A DNA stretch of 64,000 nt from WHTK01 sp963711035 (GTDB lineage Bacteria; Chloroflexota; Dehalococcoidia; DSTF01; WHTK01): contig CAVQCN010000005.1 of NCBI GenBank assembly GCA_963711035.1, forward strand, positions 248,001-312,000. The letters run 5' to 3'. A program made the position numbers and the translations under genes. Shown in pieces: positions 42,960-51,895 of the stretch. The notes below the pieces were generated by a model. That model had not been told where the DNA came from, made no database searches, and was given only the letters and a program-made list of their open reading frames with translations. How positions within the stretch are numbered: the first letter of the stretch is position 1; each line of letters starts with the position of its first letter.

Positions 42960-44334
42960 CGGACCAATCCTCGTTGCGTCGCCGCACCCTTATCGGGACG
43001 AAAGCGGCGACGGCAGCCGGCAGCAGGCCCTCACGCACCGTCACCCAGGCCAGCCAGAGCAGCGTAGCGAAGGCGACGAGCGTCAGCGAGTAGAAGCCGC
43101 TGGCGTGAAAGTCCGGGTTGTGGCGGTCCGGCGCCAGCAGAACGGCCATCGACTGAATGGCGGCGACGTGGATGGCGATGAGCAGGACCCAGACCTGCAC
43201 GCGGTAGGCGTGGTCGCGGCCGCGCGTACGCAGCACCATGAACAGCGCTGCAACGATGAGGAACGACCAGTCGTACCACACCGAGTGCGTGCTGATCAGC
43301 AGCATGGCGATGATCGTCGCAGCGACGCCGAGCAGGTAGTCGCGTCCCGCCCAGACAACGGCCAGCGGCACCAGCGTCAGCGCGATGAGGGCGTAGACCC
43401 ACTCACGGGGCGGCGGCGGTACGCCGTGCAGCGGGCCGCCGCGTAGCTTGAACAAAAAGCCGTTCCAGCTGAACATGTGCGGTCCGTCGCCGATGTCGCG
43501 ATTCGCGGCCATGCGCAGGAAATGATAGTAATCGCTCAGCGTGTGGAAGCCGGTAAAGAGGAACGGCACGAAGAAGATGACGGCGCCCGCGGTCGCCATC
43601 GTGCCGAGGGAGCGCCACTCGCCGCGGACGATCAGGAACAGCGCGGGCAGCACGGCCCACTGCGGCTTCAGGACGAGCAGGCTGAAGATGAGCCCGGCCA
43701 GGATACGCTTCTCGGCGCGCAGGGCCAGGTAGCCGCCGCCCAGGATCAGGCAGATAAACAGCGCCGGATGGCCCATGATGATCGCCTCGTGCACCGGCTT
43801 GAAGGAGACGATGCCGAGGCCGAGCAGAGGCAGCTCCGGGATGCCGCGTCCCGCCCGCCATGAGAGGAACAGAAACGCAAGCAGCGCCGAGCCGCTCAGG
43901 AAGGAGAACGTCCAGTAGGCGGCGCGAAAATGCAAGCCGGCCAGCGGCGCGTAGAGGTAGGCGAAGCCGGGCGGATTGTAGAAGTTGCCGCGCGCAAGGA
44001 GACGCGCCTTCGCGTAGTCCGATGGCGTCGACAGGAAGAGCGGGTCGTTGGGGTGCAGAGTGACCTCACCGGGCTCAGGATAGAGGTCGGAGGCGGCGCC
44101 GTGCCAGGTCATGTCGGCGGCGGCGTAGAAGAAGTTGAAGTCGAGGCGCTGGGCGTAGGGCAGGTACGGGATGAGGCGGAGCTGCTGCTGCGTCTCGTCG
44201 GCGAAACGCAGGCCGAAGAAGGCGAAGTAGACCAGCGAGGCCGTGAGGCAGAGGCTGCACCAGAGCAGCCACGGCGACTGCCTGACAGCGGCGAGAGACC
44301 GGCGGGAACGTTGTTCTTCGGCCGCTTCTGCCAT
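42871..44334 (-). CDS. GT87-like membrane glycosyltransferase (DUF2029)
   Basis: 487 aa with about ten hydrophobic helices. The first extracytoplasmic loop has the acidic/aromatic GT-C motif (RLDFNFFYAAADMTWHG), followed by YPEPGEV and FYNPPGFAYLYAPLAGL, as in DUF2029 polyprenyl-phosphate-dependent mannosyltransferases such as those of mycobacterial lipoglycan synthesis. Sugar and acceptor unknown. The last 30 residues overlap the convergent membrane-protein gene; a shorter protein without them is equally possible for function. Confidence 0.8.
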   Translation of the reverse strand: MAEAAEEQRSRRSLAAVRQSPWLLWCSLCLTASLVYFAFFGLRFADETQQQLRLIPYLPYAQRLDFNFFYAAADMTWHGAASDLYPEPGEVTLHPNDPLFLSTPSDYAKARLLARGNFYNPPGFAYLYAPLAGLHFRAAYWTFSFLSGSALLAFLFLSWRAGRGIPELPLLGLGIVSFKPVHEAIIMGHPALFICLILGGGYLALRAEKRILAGLIFSLLVLKPQWAVLPALFLIVRGEWRSLGTMATAGAVIFFVPFLFTGFHTLSDYYHFLRMAANRDIGDGPHMFSWNGFLFKLRGGPLHGVPPPPREWVYALIALTLVPLAVVWAGRDYLLGVAATIIAMLLISTHSVWYDWSFLIVAALFMVLRTRGRDHAYRVQVWVLLIAIHVAAIQSMAVLLAPDRHNPDFHASGFYSLTLVAFATLLWLAWVTVREGLLPAAVAAFVPIRVRRRNEDWSATSGLPGLPGAAAAGTRPISPGGRGARKP

Positions 44335-44423
44335 CGCCCCAGTCTAGGCCATTGGCATGGCGGCGAACCACGCGGGAGGGCGGCCTAAGGTCGAAGCCAG
44401 ATCAGCCAGAACGAGACGTGGTA

Positions 44424-44451
44424 GGGGACGGAGCTGAAGCTTCGTCCCTAC
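44424..44451. repeat. 28-bp palindromic repeat, copy 2
   Basis: Identical to 39388-39415, in the intergenic space before lhgO. Confidence 0.85.
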
Positions 44452-44537
44452 GGTTCGTGATCGGCGGGTTGGGCAGGAGGGGGCGGCTGGCCTATGATCG
44501 GGGTCGTCTGTGCAGTGGGAGTGTCGAGAATTGACCT

Positions 44538-45755
44538 ATGAGTGACTTTAGCTTTGACATTGCCGTGATCGGCGGCGGCATCATCGGAACGGCGACCGCA
44601 ATGCGGCTGGCGACGGAGCACCCCAACCTGAAAGTGGGCATCGTCGAGAAGGAGACGCAGGTCGCGGAGCACCAGAGCGGCCACAACAGCGGCGTGATCC
44701 ACTCCGGTATCTACTATGCTCCCGGCTCGCTGAAGGCGCAGAACTGCGTGACCGGCGCCGCCGAGATGAAGCAGTTCTGCGACGAGAACGGCATCCAGTA
44801 CGATCTCTGCGGCAAGGTGATCGTCGCGACCAGCGAGGCAGAACTGCCGCGGCTGGACGAGCTGCATCGCCGCGGCACCGCCAACGGCGTACCCGGCCTG
44901 GAGATGATCGACCAGGCGCGGCTGCGCGAGCTGGAGCCGCAAGCGGCGGGCATCCGCGCCCTGTACTCGCCGGCGACGGGCATCATCGACTACACGCAGG
45001 TGACGAAGGCGTATGTGCGCCACTTCGAGAACGCGGGAGGGCAGCTGCTGCTCGGCGCACGAGTGAGCGACATCGCGCAGCGCGGCGCCTTCACCTACCT
45101 GACGACGAGCAAGGGCGAGGTCGAGGCGCGACACCTGATCAACTGCGCCGGGCTGTATTCGGACGTGGTGGCGCGCATGATGGGATTCGACTTCGACCTG
45201 CGCATCATCCCCTTCCGCGGCGAGTACTACTTCCTCACGCCTGAGGCGCGGCGCCTGGTGAAGGGCCTGATCTATCCGGTGCCAGACCCCGAGCTCCCCT
45301 TCCTCGGCGTGCACTTCACGCGCACGATCCACGGCAACGTCGAGGCCGGACCGAACGCGGTGCTGGCGATGGCGCGCGAGGGCTACACGAAGACAACCTT
45401 CAACCCACGCGAGAGCGCCTGGACGCTGAGCTATCCCGGCTTCTGGACGATGGCGCGCAAGTACTGGAAGACGGGCGCGCACGAGATCTATCGCTCGGCG
45501 CGCAAGCCGGTGTTCACGAAGGCACTGCAGCGCCTGGTGCCGTCGCTGCGTGAGTCCGACCTGACGACGGGCGGCGCCGGCGTGCGCGCGCAGGCCGTCG
45601 ATAGCAAGGGCAAGCTGATCGATGACTTCCGCATCGTAGAGGGACAGAACTCGATCCACGTGCTGAACGCGCCCTCGCCGGGAGCGACGTCATCGCTCTC
45701 GATCAGCCGCGGCATCGTGACGATGGCGGAGAAGTCGTTCGAGCTGACGCCGTAG
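44538..45755 (+). CDS. lhgO: L-2-hydroxyglutarate oxidase
   Basis: 405 aa. FAD-dependent oxidase of the DadA/GlpD-type fold, oxidising L-2-hydroxyglutarate to 2-oxoglutarate and so returning it to the TCA cycle. The Rossmann motif is IAVIGGGIIGTATAMRL, and the LhgO-type signature GHNSGVIHSGIYYAPGS follows. Length matches the family. Distantly related aminobutyraldehyde or D-amino acid oxidases are less likely given GHNSGVIH. Stands alone, with no ribosome site of note. Confidence 0.92.
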   Translation: MSDFSFDIAVIGGGIIGTATAMRLATEHPNLKVGIVEKETQVAEHQSGHNSGVIHSGIYYAPGSLKAQNCVTGAAEMKQFCDENGIQYDLCGKVIVATSEAELPRLDELHRRGTANGVPGLEMIDQARLRELEPQAAGIRALYSPATGIIDYTQVTKAYVRHFENAGGQLLLGARVSDIAQRGAFTYLTTSKGEVEARHLINCAGLYSDVVARMMGFDFDLRIIPFRGEYYFLTPEARRLVKGLIYPVPDPELPFLGVHFTRTIHGNVEAGPNAVLAMAREGYTKTTFNPRESAWTLSYPGFWTMARKYWKTGAHEIYRSARKPVFTKALQRLVPSLRESDLTTGGAGVRAQAVDSKGKLIDDFRIVEGQNSIHVLNAPSPGATSSLSISRGIVTMAEKSFELTP

Positions 45756-45794
45756 GGCGCGATAAGGCCGGTGGCACGTCGAAAAAATCTGCCC

Positions 45795-45824
45795 TTGACA
45801 AGGGGAAAAGCAGGTCATTATTGA
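45795..45824 (+). promoter_or_regulatory. Candidate promoter of the zinc-ribbon gene
   Basis: Perfect -35 TTGACA (45795-45800) followed after 17-18 bases by TTATTGA, a poor -10. If used, the leader to GTG 45941 is about 110 bases. Confidence 0.35.
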
Positions 45825-45940
45825 CGCTGCCGATGTGCTATCCTGCACTACACGTCAGGGATTAGCCGAAGCCACGCCCGAAAACCGTAGGTAGCACTCG
45901 AAGGCGGACTGCGACTAGAAACCACCAGGAGGCTTTCGAG

Positions 45941-46309
45941 GTGCCATTCACAGACAAGACCCTAACCTGCGCGGACTGCGGACAGGAGTTCATCTTTTCG
46001 GCGGACGACCAGGAGTTCTACGCGACGCGGGGCTTCAACGAGCCCAAGCGCTGTCGCAACTGCCGCAGCGCCCGTCGCAACGAGCGCGAGGGAGGCGACT
46101 CTGGTGGCTTCAACCGCGCCCCTCGGATGGAGCGCGAGCTATTCGACGTGGTGTGCAGCAACTGCGGCCAGCCCACCAAGGTGCCGTTCCAGCCGCGCGG
46201 CGACCGGCCGGTCTACTGCCGCGACTGCTTCGAGCGCATGGGCGGGCGACAAAGCGCTGGCGGCGGCCGAGGCTTCGGCGGCGGTGGCGGCGGCTTCTCG
46301 CGCCGCTGA
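45941..46309 (+). CDS. Zinc-ribbon protein with Gly/Arg-rich tail
   Basis: 122 aa from GTG 45941; AGGAGG (45927-45932) eight bases ahead settles the start. Two zinc knuckle units: LTCADCGQEF ... KRCRNCRSARR and VVCSNCGQPTKVPFQP ... VYCRDCFERM, so two CxxC-CxxC sites of the zinc-ribbon type called CxxCxGCC or probable zinc-binding domain. The tail (about 105-122) is almost only Gly, Arg, Phe and Ser. Related proteins in Chloroflexota and Actinobacteria often have such RGG-like tails, suggesting RNA binding. It is transcribed ahead of infC, so a translation-linked role is plausible. Confidence 0.72.
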   Translation: MPFTDKTLTCADCGQEFIFSADDQEFYATRGFNEPKRCRNCRSARRNEREGGDSGGFNRAPRMERELFDVVCSNCGQPTKVPFQPRGDRPVYCRDCFERMGGRQSAGGGRGFGGGGGGFSRR

Positions 46310-46372
46310 TAAAGAACTCGTTAAAACGATGGGGCGCCGCCTTGCGAGGCCCGTCAGAGGGGACAACTCTCA

Positions 46373-46402
46373 TTGACGGGCTTCGTGGGGCGATGCTATA
46401 TT
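46373..46402 (+). promoter_or_regulatory. Promoter of the infC operon
   Basis: TTGACG (46373-46378), 18-base spacer, TATATT (46397-46402). Predicted start is about 46409, giving a leader of about 45 bases to the infC start. Confidence 0.65.
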
Positions 46403-46453
46403 CGACGCCTATCCCAGTAGCGGAACGACATAATTCACTAGAGGCTGCTTGCA

Positions 46454-47008
46454 ATAGCTCGAGAACTTAGAGTCAACGAGCGGATCAGGACACGGGAGGT
46501 CCTCGTCATCGGACCGACCGGCGAGCGCCTCGGCGTGCTGCCCACATTCCAGGCCCTGGACCTTGCGCGGGAACAGGACCTCGATCTGGTGGAGGTCGCG
46601 CCGAACGCTTCACCACCCGTGTGCCGTCTGCTCGACTACGGCAAATTCAAATACGAACAGGCAAAGAAGGAGCGCGAATCGCGCAAGCTTCAGCACGCGT
46701 CGGTCTTGCGTGAGATTCGCATGCGGCCGAAGATAGACGTGCACGACCTTGAGATGAAGGCGAAGAACGCCGAGAAGTTCCTCAAGAGCGGCGACAAGGT
46801 CAAAGTGACGGTGATGTTCCGGGGCCGCGAGATGGTCCATCCCGAGATTGGGCGGGCGTTGCTGGACAGAGTTGCGGAGCAGCTCAAGGACGTCTCGGTG
46901 ATCGAGCGGCCGCCGAACATGGAGGGACGCTTCCTCTCCACGATTCTGGCCCCCGGCCACGTGAAGGCGGTCGCAACAAAGGAGCCCGAAGAGGGTTCTC
47001 AGGAATAA
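46454..47008 (+). CDS. infC: Translation initiation factor IF-3, apparent ATA start
   Basis: 184 aa if started at ATA 46454. Homology clearly begins well upstream of the first ATG/GTG/TTG (GTG 46532 and CTG 46535): ARELRVNERIRTREVLVIG, then GERLGVLPTFQALDLA, matches the IF-3 N-terminal domain, and a stop lies at 46439-46441. TAGAGG is at 46439-46444, about nine bases before ATA; CTG 46445 is the only other candidate. IF-3 rejects mRNAs with non-standard start codons, and infC in several bacteria uses AUU or similar for self-control. The C-terminal domain (VSVIERPPNMEGR, MFRGREMVHPEIG) is complete. First gene of infC-rpmI-rplT. Confidence 0.9.
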   Translation: MARELRVNERIRTREVLVIGPTGERLGVLPTFQALDLAREQDLDLVEVAPNASPPVCRLLDYGKFKYEQAKKERESRKLQHASVLREIRMRPKIDVHDLEMKAKNAEKFLKSGDKVKVTVMFRGREMVHPEIGRALLDRVAEQLKDVSVIERPPNMEGRFLSTILAPGHVKAVATKEPEEGSQE

Positions 47009-47013
47009 GGGCA

Positions 47014-47211
47014 ATGCCAAAGCTAAAGACACACAAGGGCGCCAAGCGGCGCTTTCACATCACGGGCACCGGAAAGGTGATGCACCGCAAGGGCCAGATC
47101 AGCCACTTGCGAATGCGCAAGTCGAAGCGGGCCAAGCGCCAGATTGACCAGAAGGTGATGGCCGCTGACCCGATGCAGAAGCGCGTGCACCGCCTGATGC
47201 CCTACGCCTAA
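47014..47211 (+). CDS. rpmI: 50S ribosomal protein L35
   Basis: 65 aa basic protein, starting five bases after infC. PKLKTHKGAKRRFHITGTGK at the N-terminus is the L35 signature. Order infC-rpmI-rplT is the usual one. Confidence 0.97.
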   Translation: MPKLKTHKGAKRRFHITGTGKVMHRKGQISHLRMRKSKRAKRQIDQKVMAADPMQKRVHRLMPYA

Positions 47212-47223
47212 GAGGAGCAAGAC

Positions 47224-47580
47224 ATGAGCCGTGTGAAGCGTGGCGTCACGGGACGCCGACGACACAAGAAGATCCTGGAGCTGGCGAGCGGCCATAAGGG
47301 TCAACGCCACCGCCTGTTCCGGCGCGCCAACGAGTCCGTCTTGCATGCCCTGGACTACTCGACGCGCGACCGCCTCGACCGCAAGGGGCAGTTCCGGCGC
47401 CTCTGGATCCAGCGCATCAACGCGGCGGTGAGGCAGCACGGTTTGTCCTACAGCCAGTTCATCCACGGCCTGAATAAGGCCGGTGTGACCGTCGACCGCA
47501 AAGTGATGGCGGACCTGGCGGTGCAGGACAGCGTGGCGTTCAGCTCGCTGGCCGATACGGCGAAGGCAGCGCTAGCCTAA
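47224..47580 (+). CDS. rplT: 50S ribosomal protein L20
   Basis: 118 aa. Basic N-terminal helix RVKRGVTGRRRHKKILELAS and ALDYSTRDRLDRKGQFRRLW are typical of L20. L20 helps assemble the large subunit and represses its own operon in some bacteria. Followed by a terminator, and pheS-pheT, which often come next, lie on the other strand here. Confidence 0.97.
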   Translation: MSRVKRGVTGRRRHKKILELASGHKGQRHRLFRRANESVLHALDYSTRDRLDRKGQFRRLWIQRINAAVRQHGLSYSQFIHGLNKAGVTVDRKVMADLAVQDSVAFSSLADTAKAALA

Positions 47581-47605
47581 CAGCATCAAGGCATCGAGAT
47601 GACGA

Positions 47606-47637
47606 GAGGCCGGGCTTTGAAGCCCGGCCTCTTTCGT
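47606..47637 (+). terminator. Terminator after rplT
   Basis: GAGGCCGGGCTT (47606-47617) pairs with AAGCCCGGCCTC (47620-47631), then TTTCGTT. A strong stem with a short T-run. Confidence 0.85.
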
Positions 47638-48252
47638 TGTGTGGCCGATGGCTGTTTCGCACCCCGGCCTAAAGGCCGGGGCAGTCTTACGGCGGCTCGA
47701 CCAGCCAAGCTGTCATGCTGAGCGCCAGCGAAGCATCCCCCTTCGGCACCAGGTCTCATTTTTCTGGGCGACAGCGCTCCTGATCCAGGGTCGGACGTAT
47801 CGCCGTTGACGTCGCCGCGTCTGCTCCGCATCGCGAGGCGCTGCTCCGCCCCCACCCGTCTGGGAAGAAAGGGAAACTGGGAGGCCACCTCCCAGACCCT
47901 CCGCGCATGGGCTTCGCCCCGCTACCCTGCTTGCAATCCTCGATTGCTCCGTCGGCCCTTCGCCCATCGCAAGGTAGGCACAGATGCCGTCATGCTGAGC
48001 GCCGGCAAAGCGTCTCCGTCCGGCACCAGTCGCGACAAGTCAGCAGTAAGCGGAGCGTGACTACCCCTCACCCTGGCCCTCTCCCTGAGGGAGAGGGGAC
48101 GACGCTGCATCGTCTCGGGCAGATGAGAGGGAGAGCATTACAACAGGCGCACTAGGCCGGGGTGCTGCGAGGCGCGCTCATCCGCCGAACCGTTCGCTCA
48201 TTCCTTCGAGAGCCTCAGGATGAGCAGCAGGCTCAGCTCGGGCAGTATGGCG
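47638..48252. repeat. Repeat-filled gap between rplT and pheT
   Basis: No gene. Contains the REP-like hairpin CCCCGGCC-TAAA-GGCCGGGG (47662-47681), two GTCATGCTGAGC elements (about 47710 and 47990), a copy of the 110-base dispersed unit (about 47818-47931), a CCCTCACCC...CCCTCTCCC element (about 48064-48100) and CTTCGAGAGCCTCAGGATGAGC (about 48210-48232). Confidence 0.78.
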
Positions 48253-50664
48253 TCAGGCGCCGCGCAGCTCGGCGCCGAGCTCGTGTTGCAGGCGGCGAAT
48301 GATGCGCTGACGGGCGTCGGCGACGTCTTTTTCAGTCAGCGTGCGGTCGGGCGCCTGGAAATGCACGGCGAAAGCGAGGGAGCGCTTGCCCTCGGGTAGC
48401 GGGGCGCCCTCGAAGACATCGAAGAGCTGCGCTTCGGCGACCAGGTTGCTGGCCGCGATGAGCTCCTGGACGCGGGCGGCGGGCACGTCGGCGCCGACGA
48501 GCAGGGCGATGTCCTGCATGACGGACGGGAAGCGCGAGAGCGACCTGAATCGCGACGATGGGTCGATGGCGGGCAGAAGCTGGTCGATATCGACTTCGAA
48601 GAGGAAGACGGGCGTGTCGATCTCGAAGGCGGCAGCCGTCTGCGGGTGTACCTGGCCCAGGACGCCGACGGACTGACCCGCGGCTTCGAGACGAGCGGTG
48701 CGGCTGCGCAGCAGGCCGTAGTCTTCGCCTGCGCAGAACTCCACGTGGGCGCCGCAGCGCTCGAAGGTTTCCTCCAGCAGGCCCTTGGCGTCGAAGAAGT
48801 CGACGGGCTCGATGGTCGGCTCACCCCAGCGGCCGAGGCGGTTGCCGCCAACGGCGCCGACCATCACCTGACGCTCCTCCGGCAGGCCATCCGATTGCGA
48901 GAGGAAGACGCGGGCGCACTCGAAGACGGCGACGGTGCCACGCTCGCGGCGCAGGTTGGAAGCGACGGTCTGCAGCAGGCTGTGGCGCAGCGACGTGCGC
49001 ATGACGACCTGCTCGCTGCTCATGGGGTTTTCCATACGTAGCGGCGGGTGCACCTCGAGCTTGTCGGCCGGGTCGACGAGGGCCAGTATCTCGGTCGTGG
49101 TCAACGGATAGGTGATGACTTCTTGCAGGCCGGCGGCAGCCGCCGCGTCCTTGAGGTTCTCGCGCAGGCGGCGCACAGGGTCGTCGATCGGGCGCGGGAT
49201 GGAGCCGTCGAGGAGCTGCGACTCGAGCCGGTCGTAGCCCATGACGCGGGCCAGGTCCTCGATGACGTCATCGGCCTGGTTGACGTCTGTACGCCAGTAG
49301 GGCGAGCGCACGACGTAGCGGTCCGGAGGCACCCAGCGGCAGCCGAAGCCGAGGTCGGCGAGAGAGGTGCGCACCTGGGTGGTCGACAGGTCGACGCCGA
49401 GAATGCGCTCGACGCGCTCCCTGGTGACGACCACTCGGGTGTCGGGGCGCTTGGCCGGGTACGTGTCGACCAGGCCCTTGGCGGCGCGACCGCCGGTAAG
49501 CTCGACGAGGAGCTTCATGGCGCGGCGGGCGGCGACCGCCGCGAGCTCAGGATGGAGCCCCTTCTCGAAGCGGATCGAAGCCTCCGTGCGCAGGCCGAGG
49601 GCGCTGCTGGTGCGGCGCACGCTGACCGGGTCGAAGGCCGCGGCCTCGAGGAGGATGGTGTTCGTGGAGTCGGTGACCTCTGCCTCTGCCCCACCCATGA
49701 CGCCCGCCACGGCCACGGCCTTGTTGGCATCAGCGATAACCAGCATTTCGGGCGTCAGATTGCGTTCGACATCGTCCAGCGTGCGTAGAGTCTCGCCCTG
49801 ACGAGCCCGGCGCACGACGATGCGCTGACCGCCGAGCTTGCGGTAGTCGAAGGCGTGCAAGGGCTGGCCCATCTCCAGCATGACGAAGTTTGTTATGTCT
49901 ACTACGTTGTTGATGGGCCGCATGCCGGCGGCGCGCAGCCGTTCCTGCATCCAGTCCGGCGACGGCCCCACCCGCACACGCTCGACGATGCCGGCGAGGT
50001 AGCGCGGGCAGAGGTCGCGGTCCTCGATCGTCACGGAGGTGCGCTGCGACGCCGGGGCGGAGCCGGTTTCGCTGTAGACGCGCTCAGGCTCCGAGACCTT
50101 CTGGTGCGTCTGCGCGGCGACCTCCCAGGCGATGCCCAGCACCGACATCAGATCGGGGCGGTTGGGCGTGATCTCGAAGTCGAAGATGGTGTCGCCCAGG
50201 TACTGGCGCAGCGGCGTGCCGATGGGCGCGTCCTCCGGCAAGACGAGGATGCCCTCGTGCTGATCGGAGAGGCCCAGCTCTCGCTCGGAGCAGACCATGC
50301 CGGCCGACTCGATGCCGCGGATACGGGCCGCCTTGAGAGTCATCATCTCGCCCGTGTGGCCGTCTCGCAGCTCGGTGCCGACCCTGGCAAAGGCGATCTT
50401 CTGGCCGACGGCGACGTTGGGCGCGCCGCAGACGACGGTGGGCTTCTCCGAGTCGTGCAGGTCGACGGAGACGAGGCGCAGGCGATCGGCGTTGGGGTGC
50501 TGCTTGACGTCCAGCACCTCGCCGACGAAGACGCCGTCCCACGCATCACCCAGCGCCGAGATGTGCTCCACCTTGACGCCGGCCAGCGTGAGACGCTCGG
50601 CCAGCTCCTCCACTGGGAGGGTCAACGGCACGTAATCAGACAACCACTTGAGCGATACAAGCAT
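48253..50664 (-). CDS. pheT: Phenylalanyl-tRNA synthetase beta subunit
   Basis: 803 aa, ATG 50664. Domains in order: N-terminal B1 (VSLKWLSDYVPL), the tRNA-binding OB domain (VGEVLDVKQHPNADRLRL), B3/B4 editing (ALGLRTEASIRFEKGLHPEL region), B5 (DLGFGCRW, SPYWRTDVNQADDVIED), catalytic-like B6/B7, and the FDX-ACB domain (FRSLSRFPSVMQDIALLV) that binds the tRNA anticodon stem. Full length. Eight bases after pheS, forming the usual alpha2-beta2 pair. Confidence 0.96.
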   Translation of the reverse strand: MLVSLKWLSDYVPLTLPVEELAERLTLAGVKVEHISALGDAWDGVFVGEVLDVKQHPNADRLRLVSVDLHDSEKPTVVCGAPNVAVGQKIAFARVGTELRDGHTGEMMTLKAARIRGIESAGMVCSERELGLSDQHEGILVLPEDAPIGTPLRQYLGDTIFDFEITPNRPDLMSVLGIAWEVAAQTHQKVSEPERVYSETGSAPASQRTSVTIEDRDLCPRYLAGIVERVRVGPSPDWMQERLRAAGMRPINNVVDITNFVMLEMGQPLHAFDYRKLGGQRIVVRRARQGETLRTLDDVERNLTPEMLVIADANKAVAVAGVMGGAEAEVTDSTNTILLEAAAFDPVSVRRTSSALGLRTEASIRFEKGLHPELAAVAARRAMKLLVELTGGRAAKGLVDTYPAKRPDTRVVVTRERVERILGVDLSTTQVRTSLADLGFGCRWVPPDRYVVRSPYWRTDVNQADDVIEDLARVMGYDRLESQLLDGSIPRPIDDPVRRLRENLKDAAAAAGLQEVITYPLTTTEILALVDPADKLEVHPPLRMENPMSSEQVVMRTSLRHSLLQTVASNLRRERGTVAVFECARVFLSQSDGLPEERQVMVGAVGGNRLGRWGEPTIEPVDFFDAKGLLEETFERCGAHVEFCAGEDYGLLRSRTARLEAAGQSVGVLGQVHPQTAAAFEIDTPVFLFEVDIDQLLPAIDPSSRFRSLSRFPSVMQDIALLVGADVPAARVQELIAASNLVAEAQLFDVFEGAPLPEGKRSLAFAVHFQAPDRTLTEKDVADARQRIIRRLQHELGAELRGA

Positions 50665-50672
50665 AGCGGCAC

Positions 50673-51704
50673 CTAAAACTGACGCAGGAAGCGCAGGTCG
50701 TTGCTGAAGAAGTAGCGAATGTCGTCGATGCCGTGGCGCAGCATGGCGATGCGCTCGACGCCGAAGCCGGCAGCGAAGCCGGTATAGCGATCGGCGTCGT
50801 AGCCGACGTTCTCGAGAATCTCGCGATGCACCATGCCGGCGCCGCCGATCTCGAGCCAGCCCTCGTTACCGCAGGAGCGGCAGCCGGCACCGTGACAGAG
50901 GCCGCACTGGATCGCCACCTCGGCGCCCGGCTCGACGAAGGGGAAGTAGTCGCAGCGGAAGCGCACGGGCCGGTCGCGGCCGAAGAGCGACTGGGCGAAC
51001 TGGGTCAGCGTCCCCTTCATGTGGCGCATGGACAGGCCTTCGTCCACGGCCAGCAGCTCGATCTGGTGGAACATCCACTCGTGGGTGGCGTCGGTCGCCT
51101 CGTAGCGGTAGACGCGGCCGGGCACGGCGACGCGGATGGGCGGGTCGTTCTTCTCCATGAAGCGCACCTGGTTGGGCGACGTCTGGGTGCGCAGCAGCAT
51201 GAAGCGCTCGCCATCCTGCTTGTTGTCGAGCCAGACGGTGTCCTGCGTGTCGCGCGCCGGGTGGTACTTGGGGATACGTAGCGCCTCGAAGTTGTAGTAG
51301 TCCGTCTCCACCTCCGGGCCTTCCGTGACCTGGAAGCCCATGGCGCCGAGCTCGCCGAGCATGTCGCGCATCGTCTGGGTGATGGGATGCAGGCGGCCGA
51401 CGAGGCCGCGGCGGCCCGGCAGGCTGACGTCGAAAGAGCCGGCTTCGAGGTCGGCGATGGCGGCCTCGTTGACCTCTCCCTCTCGCGCCTTGTAGGCGGT
51501 CTCGAGCTCGTCGCGCAGGGCGTTGGCGGCGGACCCGACGCTGCGGCGCTCCTCCTGGGGCAGCGAGCCGAGGCTACGCAGGACCTGCGTGACGGCGCCC
51601 TGCCGGCCCAAGAAGCTGATGCGCCACGATTCCAGGGCCGTGCTGTCGGCGGCGGCGGCAAGCTCGGCGAGCGCGCTGCGCCGCAGGGCGTCAAGGTCCG
51701 GCAA
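50673..51704 (-). CDS. pheS: Phenylalanyl-tRNA synthetase alpha subunit
   Basis: 343 aa from TTG 51704, chosen because GAGGAG lies six bases before it and the protein then begins PDLDALRRSALAELA; the frame to 51824 has no ribosome site and adds unrelated residues. Class II core: GFQVTEGPEVETDYYNFEAL, YHPARDTQDTVWL, motif 2/3 region GMVHREILENVGYD and GFGVERIAMLRHGI. A zinc-knuckle-like insert CGLCHGAGCRSCGNEGW lies in the loop before GAGMVH where E. coli has a short loop. Operon with pheT. Confidence 0.95.
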   Translation of the reverse strand: MPDLDALRRSALAELAAAADSTALESWRISFLGRQGAVTQVLRSLGSLPQEERRSVGSAANALRDELETAYKAREGEVNEAAIADLEAGSFDVSLPGRRGLVGRLHPITQTMRDMLGELGAMGFQVTEGPEVETDYYNFEALRIPKYHPARDTQDTVWLDNKQDGERFMLLRTQTSPNQVRFMEKNDPPIRVAVPGRVYRYEATDATHEWMFHQIELLAVDEGLSMRHMKGTLTQFAQSLFGRDRPVRFRCDYFPFVEPGAEVAIQCGLCHGAGCRSCGNEGWLEIGGAGMVHREILENVGYDADRYTGFAAGFGVERIAMLRHGIDDIRYFFSNDLRFLRQF

Positions 51705-51836
51705 CTGTCGCTCCTCGTTGTCTACAAAAGGCGGGCCTGGATCCTCGTGGCGGGAGATGAGGGTCAGCCCTGGGGTGTAGTTCGCATTATGGCCAGACGG
51801 CCTCCGGGGGTCAACGCGGGGCACTTCATCCTTGGC

Positions 51837-51860
51837 CCCCTCTCCGAAATCGGAGAGGGG
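51837..51860. terminator. Hairpin between agl23-NHL and pheS
   Basis: CCCCTCTCCGA (51837-51847), AA, TCGGAGAGGGG (51850-51860). It lies between the end of the upstream gene (51896) and the start of pheS (51704), so it may end transcription of the former. No T-run; it also resembles the CCCTCTCCC repeat family. Confidence 0.5.
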
Positions 51861-51895
51861 ATGGCGCCAGCCAGGGGTGAGGTCGGCCGGTCTCG

